Below are positions 1-4,819 of a stretch of 5,640 nucleotides of DNA, one piece after another. The translations under genes and the position numbers were made by a program. This DNA comes from Verrucomicrobiota bacterium. Its GTDB lineage: Bacteria > Verrucomicrobiota > Verrucomicrobiia > Limisphaerales > UBA1100. Within the stretch, counting starts at the first letter, position 1. Every line of letters begins with the position of its first letter. The stretch covers positions 1-5,640 of the forward strand of contig JAPKEI010000190.1 of assembly GCA_028872685.1 (NCBI GenBank), in the 5' to 3' direction. Under the pieces are notes generated by a model that was given only the letters and a program-made list of their open reading frames with translations, was not told the origin of the DNA and made no database searches.

Positions 1-498
1 AATGTCGAACATCATTTGCCAGTCAGGCAGTTTCCAGAAATTCATCCACGCAAGATTCCATTCGGATCCGCCGAAGACTGGCAACAAGCAAGCGGTCATG
101 AGCGCCCAGCCAATGGAGTTTACCGCCCCGGCGCGATCAGAGGTCTCGTCTTCGTACGTGTAAGGCGGTGGAATCTCCAGCGGCTTGTGCTTAATGGCTT
201 CGGCCACAGCAGCGGCCGCTTCCTCTTCGCTCAGCTTCGGCTCATCCATGTTTTGGCCGCAAGCGAGGCAGATCACTTGATCCGCATCCATCGCCGCGCC
301 ACAGTTGGTGCACGCCACGCCCGAAACGGGCATCGCAGCCACGCCACCAGCCACCGCGGTGACAGGCACCCAATCCGCAGCACCCTCGTACCACGCCAAG
401 TCGGTGGGCAACAGCTGACCGGCGGCAAGATACTCCTGCACCTGCTCGGGGCTGTACGGGCCAAACCGTTCGCCGTCTCTGGATATGTGAATCATCAT
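1..498 (-). CDS. GYF-like (DUF4339-type) and zinc-ribbon membrane protein, 3' end missing
   Basis: The reading frame stays open for 166 codons and leaves the window at its left edge, so the C-terminus is missing. Residues 1-48 look like a GYF_2/DUF4339 domain: a conserved FGPYS near residue 12, then G-x-L-x-P-T-D-x-x-W-Y-E-G, then W43-V-P. In other proteins this domain is usually a peptide-binding or adaptor module beside membrane segments. Residues 63-80 form a zinc ribbon, with C63-x2-C66 and C77-x2-C80. An acidic, alanine-rich linker follows, and the first hydrophobic stretch (about 124-143) is probably a membrane helix. I chose the ATG at 498; a second ATG at 495 is equally possible, and no strong Shine-Dalgarno site is visible. 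The gene sits about 70 bases after the GNAT gene and may be the tail of that transcript. Its function is unknown; the domain reading is by pattern only. Confidence 0.72.
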   Translation of the reverse strand, partial: MMIHISRDGERFGPYSPEQVQEYLAAGQLLPTDLAWYEGAADWVPVTAVAGGVAAMPVSGVACTNCGAAMDADQVICLACGQNMDEPKLSEEEAAAAVAEAIKHKPLEIPPPYTYEDETSDRAGAVNSIGWALMTACLLPVFGGSEWNLAWMNFWKLPDWQMMFDI

Positions 499-568
499 GG
501 CCAAATGGATGAATCGCTCTTTTCTACGCCTTTTCTCCGCCGAAGAAAACACGAAAACGGGCGCGCAT

Positions 569-1021
569 TCAAGGTCGGAGTCCCGCCGACCACCAACGCA
601 TCACGCGATGTCGGCCAATGTCCGGCAGCTCAAAAAAATCACCAAACGGCTCGAAGTCCAATCGCTCGTAAACCGGAATCGCCTTCACCCGCACATCCGC
701 CCACAAACCAAGTTGCCGCGTGGCCGCGTACACTTGCGTGGCCTGCACCAATCGCGCGCCAAGGCCACGACCGCGCACGGCATCATCCACGCCTAACCAA
801 CGGACGCGCAATGCGCAATCGTGGTTGGGCTCATCGAGTACTGCAATGCAGCCGACCGGTTCGCCCGCTTGCAAGACTGTGCCAAAAACGGTGGTGGTGT
901 TCCCCGCCATCTCGGCATCCGTTTCCGGGCCGGCGGGTTTGAAGGGATATAGTGTGCGTCGCCTCACTTCGGCGATGCGTTCCGGCGGCACGTCCCAATC
1001 AAATGTAAACGCCTCCGCCAT
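569..1021 (-). CDS. GNAT family N-acetyltransferase
   Basis: A 150-residue protein, the usual length for a single-domain Gcn5-related acetyltransferase, which moves an acetyl group from acetyl-CoA to an amine. The signature acetyl-CoA pyrophosphate loop is clear: residues 77-91 read as a beta-strand end followed by R83-G-R-G86-L-G88, matching R-x-x-G-x-G/A. The C-terminal part has the common A-x-x-V-Y-E-R-L-D-F block (114-123), in which the Tyr is often the general acid. FFELPDIGRH (129-138) resembles a tail seen in some small GNATs. The substrate cannot be read from sequence. The start ATG at 1021 has an AAGG about 8 bases upstream and lies 9 bases after the stop of the NIL-domain gene, so it is probably co-transcribed with the riboswitch-controlled set. 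That link is positional only and may not mean a shared pathway. Confidence 0.88.
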   Translation of the reverse strand: MAEAFTFDWDVPPERIAEVRRRTLYPFKPAGPETDAEMAGNTTTVFGTVLQAGEPVGCIAVLDEPNHDCALRVRWLGVDDAVRGRGLGARLVQATQVYAATRQLGLWADVRVKAIPVYERLDFEPFGDFFELPDIGRHRVMRWWSAGLRP

Positions 1022-1030
1022 CGCCGCGCC

Positions 1031-1330
1031 TTAACTTTCGATGACGTTAATCTCCACCGGCTCCACTTTGATGTCTTTGCGCTCGAGCCAGCGAGTAGCC
1101 TTTTTCAATTCATCACGCGGACCTTCGAGTTCGAGGCAGACAATGCCAATCTCATCACGCACCTCAGCCTGACGCAAATTCACGAGCAATCCAAAGCGCG
1201 TCACCAATTCACAAATCACCGGCGAGGTAATATGCTTGGGCGGATACATCAACCACAACCGTAAGCGGCTCTGTGCTGGCTTCTTTTTCACGGCCTTTTT
1301 CTTCGCCGCCTTTTTTTTCTTTACGGGCAT
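1031..1330 (-). CDS. NIL domain protein with lysine-rich N-terminal tail
   Basis: A 99-residue protein. Residues 1-19 are a basic tail of Lys/Ala repeats (KKKKAAKKKAVKKKP). Residues 22-96 match the NIL domain: a hydrophobic first strand ending in YPP, PVICELVTRFGLLVNLRQAEV, the turn G-I-V-C-L-E-L-E-G, then a helix and K-V-E-P-V-E. NIL domains are ferredoxin-like folds found at the C-terminus of the methionine importer ATPase MetN and in proteins linked to homocysteine synthesis in anaerobes. A role in sulfur or methionine metabolism is therefore likely but not proven. I chose the ATG at 1330, 4 bases after the MoaD-like stop. An upstream ATG at 1378 in the same frame would add 16 non-conserved residues and overlap the MoaD-like gene by 44 bases, so I judge it false. 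The tail is encoded partly by a run of eight A residues. Confidence 0.87.
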   Translation of the reverse strand: MPVKKKKAAKKKAVKKKPAQSRLRLWLMYPPKHITSPVICELVTRFGLLVNLRQAEVRDEIGIVCLELEGPRDELKKATRWLERKDIKVEPVEINVIES

Positions 1331-1334
1331 AAGC

Positions 1335-1610
1335 TCAACCGCCGGCGATGGCAGGGATGATGCTGACTTCGTCGCCATCTTTGAGGGGGGTGTCCTTTTC
1401 CTGCAGGAAGCGGATATCCTCTTCGTTGACGTACACGTTCACGAAGCGGCGCACTTGGCCTTCATCATCAAGCAGGCGTTCCTGAATGCCGGGGTAGCGG
1501 GCCTCCAAATCAGTGATGGCGGCGCCAACAGTTTCGGCGCTAGTCTCCACGGTTTCCTCGTCGTGGGTGAGCTTGCGCAGCGGGGTGGGAATGCGAATTT
1601 GAACTGGCAT
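1335..1610 (-). CDS. MoaD/ThiS family sulfur-carrier protein
   Basis: A 91-residue beta-grasp protein of the ubiquitin-like MoaD/ThiS family. It opens with the strand V-Q-I-R-I-P-T-P-L-R, has a helix around E26-Y39 (TVGAAITDLEARYP), continues with RRFVNVYVNEEDIRFL, and closes with the family's D-G-D-E-V-S-I-I-P-A-I-A-G-G. The terminal Gly-Gly is exposed as encoded, so it can in principle be adenylated by an E1-like enzyme and converted to a thiocarboxylate without prior proteolysis. In related proteins the thiocarboxylate donates sulfur for molybdopterin, thiamin, cysteine or homocysteine. The gene begins 3 bases after the thrC-like stop and ends 4 bases before the NIL gene, which implies translational coupling. 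No molybdopterin or thiamin genes are present, so the neighbours favour amino-acid sulfur metabolism (inference). Confidence 0.92.
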   Translation of the reverse strand: MPVQIRIPTPLRKLTHDEETVETSAETVGAAITDLEARYPGIQERLLDDEGQVRRFVNVYVNEEDIRFLQEKDTPLKDGDEVSIIPAIAGG

Positions 1611-1613
1611 AAA

Positions 1614-2852
1614 TTATTTTGCGGTTAACGTTTTATCACGGTCCAGCAGCGCATCAAACTCGCGCAGGCTGGGGCTGATTTCGCGGGTACTGCCCGCGTG
1701 GTTTTCCACGGCATCAAGCGTCTTCAGCCCGTTGCCGGTGATGCACAGCACGGCGGAATCATCGGCGGGGATGGCGCCACTGGCAATGAGTTTCTTGGCG
1801 ACGCCCACGGTCACGCCGCCAGCGGTTTCGGCAAAGATGCCTTCGGTCTCGGCTAACAGCTTGATACCCTCGCGGATTTCTTCATCGGTCACATCATCCG
1901 ATGCGCCACCGGTTTCCTTAAAAACTTTGAGCGCATAAAAGCCATCCGCCGGCGTGCCGATCGCCAAACTCTTCGCGATAGTATCGGGCTTCACCGGCTT
2001 AAAAAAATCCTGCCCTTCGCGATACGCCGCACTAATGGGTGAACACCCCGTCGCTTGCGCGCCGTGCACGCTATAGTTGGATTTCCTCACCAAACCCACC
2101 TTGATACATTCTTGATAGCTCTTGTGAATTTTCGTGAGCAACGAGCCCGACGCCATCGGCACCACAGTATGACGCGGAATTTTCCAGCCGAGTTGCTCCA
2201 GAATTTCAAACCCTTGGCTCTTTGAACCCTCCGCATAATACGGCCGCATATTCACATTCACAAACGCCCAATTATATTTGCCGGCAATCTCCGCGCACAA
2301 CCGGTTCACTTCGTCGTAGTGCCCCTTGATGGAAATGACATTCGCATCGTAAATGAGCGAGTTGACGACCTTCCCCTTTTCCAAATCGTGCGGGATAAAT
2401 ACAAACGCTTTCATCCCCGAAGCCGCCGCATTCGCCGCCACGCTGTTGGCCAGATTGCCCGTTGAAGCGCAGGCCACCGTCTCGTAGCCCAACTCCCGCG
2501 CGCGGCTCAACGCCACGCTCACCACGCGGTCTTTGAAGGACAACGTGGGATAATTCACCGCGTCATTTTTAATCCAAAGCTCGCGAATACCCAACCGCTT
2601 TGCGAGGCGATCAGCCTTGATCAGTGGCGTGAAGCCCACTTCAACACCCACCGTCGGCTCTTGCGCCACAGGCAGCAGCTCGCGATAGCGCCACATACTT
2701 TGCGGTCGTTTCGCAATCGCCGCGCGCGTAAGCTTGGTTTTGATTTTGGCATAATCGTACGCCACTTCCAACGGCCCAAAATCAAACTCACACACATGCC
2801 GCGCCTCGAGCGGATACTCCCGCCCACACTCGCGACATTGCAGCGCCTTCAT
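1614..2852 (-). CDS. thrC: Threonine synthase-like PLP enzyme under SAM riboswitch control
   Basis: A 412-residue fold-type II PLP enzyme of the threonine synthase family, which converts O-phosphohomoserine to threonine. The N-terminal 26 residues resemble a zinc ribbon (C6-x2-C9, C21). The PLP lysine is K107 in P-T-L-S-F-K-D-R. The substrate/cofactor loop is A-S-T-G-N-L-A-N-S (129-137), a later glycine-rich segment ASGSLLTK (234-241) probably binds PLP phosphate, and TGNGLKT near residue 372 is typical of the family's C-terminus. The family assignment is secure, but the specific reaction is not. I chose the ATG at 2852, which is preceded by AGGGA; an in-frame ATG at 2879 directly abuts the riboswitch terminator's T-tract and has no ribosome site. 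The gene heads a tight run with the MoaD-like and NIL genes. SAM control is unexpected for plain threonine synthesis, so a homocysteine or methionine role is possible. Confidence 0.9.
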   Translation of the reverse strand: MKALQCRECGREYPLEARHVCEFDFGPLEVAYDYAKIKTKLTRAAIAKRPQSMWRYRELLPVAQEPTVGVEVGFTPLIKADRLAKRLGIRELWIKNDAVNYPTLSFKDRVVSVALSRARELGYETVACASTGNLANSVAANAAASGMKAFVFIPHDLEKGKVVNSLIYDANVISIKGHYDEVNRLCAEIAGKYNWAFVNVNMRPYYAEGSKSQGFEILEQLGWKIPRHTVVPMASGSLLTKIHKSYQECIKVGLVRKSNYSVHGAQATGCSPISAAYREGQDFFKPVKPDTIAKSLAIGTPADGFYALKVFKETGGASDDVTDEEIREGIKLLAETEGIFAETAGGVTVGVAKKLIASGAIPADDSAVLCITGNGLKTLDAVENHAGSTREISPSLREFDALLDRDKTLTAK

Positions 2853-2879
2853 AAATCCCTGTTGTTTTATTTTCGGCAT

Positions 2880-2908
2880 AAAAAATCCCGCTCATTTCTT
2901 TGAGCGGG
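2880..2908 (-). terminator. Intrinsic terminator of the SAM riboswitch expression platform
   Basis: On the minus strand a perfect 8-base-pair stem (CCCGCTCA with TGAGCGGG) closes a 6-base loop and is followed by A and six T residues, the standard intrinsic terminator layout. It lies between the aptamer and the thrC-like ATG at 2852, so it acts in the leader as a conditional terminator rather than at a gene end. When SAM holds P1 closed, this hairpin should form and stop transcription before the coding region. Confidence 0.9.
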
Positions 2909-2930
2909 CAAACGATCACGTGCCAACTCA
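2901..2930 (-). promoter_or_regulatory. Antiterminator pairing between P1 3' strand and terminator 5' arm
   Basis: On the minus strand TGAGTTGGC (2930-2922), which begins inside the 3' strand of P1, can pair with GCCCGCTCA (2909-2901), the 5' arm of the terminator. Eight of nine positions pair, one as a G-U wobble, with a single U-C mismatch. The two structures are mutually exclusive with P1 plus terminator, which is how transcriptional S-box switches work. Without SAM, the antiterminator should win and the operon be read. Confidence 0.8.
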
Positions 2931-3036
2931 TTTTCCCGACTCGCGTCGGCTGGATTTGGCACCTGCCACCGAAGCCGTCGCTCCGATCGGTTGCCGTGAC
3001 ATCAACGGGCCAGTCCCTCCGCCACTCGCAATGAGT
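2926..3036 (-). promoter_or_regulatory. SAM-I (S-box) riboswitch aptamer
   Basis: The RNA binds S-adenosylmethionine. Read on the minus strand, all parts of the SAM-I fold are present. P1 pairs ACTCATT (3036-3030) with AATGAGT (2932-2926). P2a pairs GTGGC (3025-3021) with GTCAC (3000-2996). The conserved block GGAGGGACTGGCCC follows, then GGCAACC (2995-2989), which pairs with GGTGCC (2963-2958) as P3. P3 continues as an 8-base-pair upper stem closed by a GACG loop. The AAATCCAGC block lets CCAG (2953-2950) form the pseudoknot with CTGG (3013-3010). P4 is a 5-base-pair stem with a GCGA loop (2949-2936). The conserved sequences and topology match the S-box (SAM-I) class rather than SAM-II or SAM-III. 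It stands directly upstream of the thrC-like gene and is followed by a terminator and antiterminator, so high SAM should repress the genes to the left. Confidence 0.95.
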
Positions 3037-3089
3037 GCCCCCGCAAACTTGAAGGGGCTACAGGGAGACTAAAGGATGAAGAGAGGAGG

Positions 3090-3557
3090 TCAATCCGAAT
3101 CTTCGCCAAACCCCTGCTGACGCAACGCCTCGTACAGCACCAATGCCACACAGTTTGACAAATTCAGCGACCGCGCCTTCGGATTTTGCACAGGAATTTC
3201 GAGGCATCGCTCGGGATTTTCCGCGAGCAACGCCTTCGGGAGCCCCGTTGATTCGCGGCCGAACACAAGATAATCTTCCGGCCCAAACTCAACTGAGTCA
3301 TAACGCCGCCCACCGCCCTGCTCCACAAACCAAAACCGCACATCCGCCGACAAACTCTCTGCGAAGGCCGGCCAGTTTTCCCAGAACGTCCAATCCACTT
3401 GCTCCCAATAATCCATTCCCGCCCGCTTGAGCTGCGAATCATCCAACCGAAACCCCAGTGGGCCGATCAAGTGCAACACCGAATGCGTGGCCGCACACAA
3501 CCGCGCCACGTTGCCGGTATTAGGCGGGATTTCTGGTTCGAGAAGGACAATTTTCAT
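3090..3557 (-). CDS. trmL: tRNA (cytidine(34)-2'-O)-methyltransferase
   Basis: A 155-residue SPOUT-class methyltransferase. In the TrmL family it 2'-O-methylates the wobble nucleotide (C34 or cmnm5U34) of leucine tRNAs, using SAM. All three family motifs are visible: E-I-P-P-N-T-G-N-V-A-R (9-19), V-F-G-R-E-S-T-G-L-P (98-107), and I-P...A-R-S-L-N-L-S-N-C-V-A...Y-E (121-143), whose tail forms the knotted SAM site. The length is typical of the family, which usually functions as a dimer. The ATG at 3557 fits the conserved N-terminus; the bases before it are pyrimidine-rich and A-rich with no Shine-Dalgarno site. The gene is about 80 bases after truA, another tRNA modification gene. The SAM riboswitch lies downstream of it, so trmL is not under that switch. 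Confidence 0.95.
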   Translation of the reverse strand: MKIVLLEPEIPPNTGNVARLCAATHSVLHLIGPLGFRLDDSQLKRAGMDYWEQVDWTFWENWPAFAESLSADVRFWFVEQGGGRRYDSVEFGPEDYLVFGRESTGLPKALLAENPERCLEIPVQNPKARSLNLSNCVALVLYEALRQQGFGEDSD

Positions 3558-3649
3558 TTTTTAAGGAGTTAGGAGTGAGAATTTGAACATCGACCGCCGT
3601 GGTTTCATTCTAAATTTTGTCTACTGAATTCTATCTCCTTAATAAAAAA
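3557..3649. repeat. Inverted repeat spanning the truA-trmL junction
   Basis: TTTTTTAAGGAG (3557-3568) is matched in inverted orientation by CTCCTTAATAAAAAA (3635-3649), perfect except for a 3-base bulge. The arms are separated by 66 bases. One arm is the leader just before the trmL start and the other covers the truA stop codon. In minus-strand RNA the pairing would place the trmL initiation region in a stem. The arms are A/T-rich apart from AAGGAG, so chance is a real possibility. The rest of this short intergenic stretch shows no gene or clear terminator. Confidence 0.45.
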
Positions 3650-4403
3650 CCCTCCATAACGTCAACCCACAAGCCGGCGCGTTCATTCCCGCCACTTGCC
3701 GGTCGCGTTTACGAAAAATTTCACGAATGTCTTTTTGCGTCAGCTTCCGCTGGCCCACTAGCACCAGCGTGCCCACGATGCCTCGGCACATTTTGTATAA
3801 AAATCCTTCACCTTCGATCACCACCGTTAATTCGCTACCGCGCTGATAAACCTTGCAGCCGGTCACGCGGCGCACCGTGGTTTCCATTTTGTATTCGTGC
3901 GCGGAGGCGAAAGATTGAAAATCTTTTTTACCCACAAACAACTTCGCCGCCTTTTGCATTCGCTCAAAATCCAGCGGCACGGCCACTTGCCACGCGCGAT
4001 TGCGCAGCAACGGATTCATCGCCGGATGATTCCAAATCACATAACGATACTGCTTTTTCTTTGCATCAAAACGCGCGTGAAAATCCGGTTTTATCTTTCG
4101 CACCTCATTCAACCGAACATCCTCAGGCAAAAACGAATTCACCGCCAGCAACAACTGGCGCTCATCCATTTTGATCTCCGCTCGCGGGATGTCCACGTGC
4201 GCCACCATCCCCATCGCGTGCACACCCGTGTCTGTTCGGCTCGAACTATGCACGCGAACCACATCGGGGAAAAGTTTCCGAAACGCCTCCTCCACCCGCT
4301 GCTGCACCGATATTGCATTTTTTTGCAACTGCCAGCCGGCATACCCCGTGCCGTCGTAAGCAATCGTAAGCTTGAACCGAACCACCTCGCCGTCGTTTTT
4401 CAT
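3639..4403 (-). CDS. truA: tRNA pseudouridine synthase A
   Basis: A 254-residue protein, the normal size for TruA, which converts uridines 38-40 of the tRNA anticodon stem-loop to pseudouridine. It opens with R-F-K-L-T-I-A-Y-D-G-T-G-Y-A-G-W-Q. The catalytic aspartate is D58 in S-S-R-T-D-T-G-V-H-A; the usual family form is G-R-T-D-A-G-V-H-A, so two flanking positions are substituted. F-H-A-R-F-D-A, G-E-G-F-L-Y-K-M-C-R-G-I-V-G-T-L and the closing A-P-A-C-G-L-T-L-W-R-V complete the family pattern. I chose the ATG at 4403, 2 bases after the ruvX stop. A GTG at 4409 gives a 4-base overlap (GTGA) with ruvX and adds two residues, so it is equally plausible. Either way truA is translationally coupled to ruvX. 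The stop is followed by no convincing terminator. Confidence 0.95.
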   Translation of the reverse strand: MKNDGEVVRFKLTIAYDGTGYAGWQLQKNAISVQQRVEEAFRKLFPDVVRVHSSSRTDTGVHAMGMVAHVDIPRAEIKMDERQLLLAVNSFLPEDVRLNEVRKIKPDFHARFDAKKKQYRYVIWNHPAMNPLLRNRAWQVAVPLDFERMQKAAKLFVGKKDFQSFASAHEYKMETTVRRVTGCKVYQRGSELTVVIEGEGFLYKMCRGIVGTLVLVGQRKLTQKDIREIFRKRDRQVAGMNAPACGLTLWRVFY

Positions 4404-4405
4404 TT

Positions 4406-4819
4406 TCACATCGAGAGACTGTCGAGATACCCCTGCAACATCACCGCCGCCGCCGAAGCATCCACCTTAGCCTTGGCGTCCTTGGCGTTGATGCCCGCCT
4501 CGCGCAGCGCCCGTTCTGCCGCCACGCTCGTCAGCCGCTCGTCCCACGTGCGCACCGGAACGATCACCGATTTTTTCAGTAACTCCACAAATCCCTGCAC
4601 CTTCACCGCTTGCGGACCAAAGCTGCCGTCCATATTCCGCGGCATCCCCACCACGATTTGTTCCACCTCCCGTTCCGTCAAAATTTCCTCCAACCGTTTC
4701 AGAAAAACATCAAAGGGCTTTGCTAAAATCATCTCCAACGGATGCGCCATCATCCCCAACGCATCGCTCCCCGCAATCCCCATCCGCTTGTCCCCGTGAT
4801 CAATTCCCAATGCGTTCAT
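4406..4819 (-). CDS. ruvX: Putative pre-16S rRNA nuclease / Holliday junction resolvase, YqgF family
   Basis: A 137-residue RNase H-fold protein of the YqgF/RuvX family, which in bacteria is implicated in 16S rRNA 5'-end maturation and annotated as a Holliday junction resolvase. Motifs: A-L-G-I-D7-H-G-D-K-R-M-G (3-14), I-V-V-G-M-P-R-N-M-D-G (55-65), W-D-E-R-L-T-S-V-A-A-E (92-102) and V-D120-A-S-A-A-A-V-M-L-Q-G-Y-L (119-132). D7, D93/E94 and D120 are the likely acidic active-site residues. The frame stays open to an ATG at 5032, but those extra 71 residues are arginine-rich, lie wholly inside hemL in another frame and look like no known domain. The ATG at 4819 fits the family N-terminus and overlaps the hemL stop by one base (TGATG). 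Confidence 0.94.
   Translation of the reverse strand: MNALGIDHGDKRMGIAGSDALGMMAHPLEMILAKPFDVFLKRLEEILTEREVEQIVVGMPRNMDGSFGPQAVKVQGFVELLKKSVIVPVRTWDERLTSVAAERALREAGINAKDAKAKVDASAAAVMLQGYLDSLSM

Noticed and set aside
16..942. Long open frame on the plus strand (308 codons)
   Set aside because: It is antisense to the GYF-like and GNAT genes, both of which show clear family motifs; its translation is Arg/His/Pro-rich with no recognisable domain, as expected of a shadow frame in GC-rich DNA.
2853..2879. Upstream ATG at 2879 as the thrC-like start
   Set aside because: It directly follows the riboswitch terminator T-tract without a ribosome binding site; the ATG at 2852 has AGGGA upstream and fits the domain boundary.
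3037..3058. Hairpin GCCCC/GGGGC just upstream of the riboswitch
   Set aside because: Only 5 base pairs with a 12-base loop and no T-tract on the minus strand, so it is not convincing as the trmL terminator.
3060..3093. Promoter for the riboswitch transcript: TTGACC (-35-like) at 3093-3088 overlapping the trmL stop
   Set aside because: No acceptable -10 box lies 16-18 bases downstream; the best match, TTTAGT, is only 14 bases away. The promoter remains unidentified.
3561..3608. 15-codon minus-strand ORF ahead of trmL
   Set aside because: No ribosome binding site at proper spacing, no repeated regulatory codons, and such short frames are common by chance.
3897..4799. Plus-strand open frame of 300 codons
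   Set aside because: It runs antisense across truA and ruvX, whose catalytic motifs are intact; the product has no recognisable motif.
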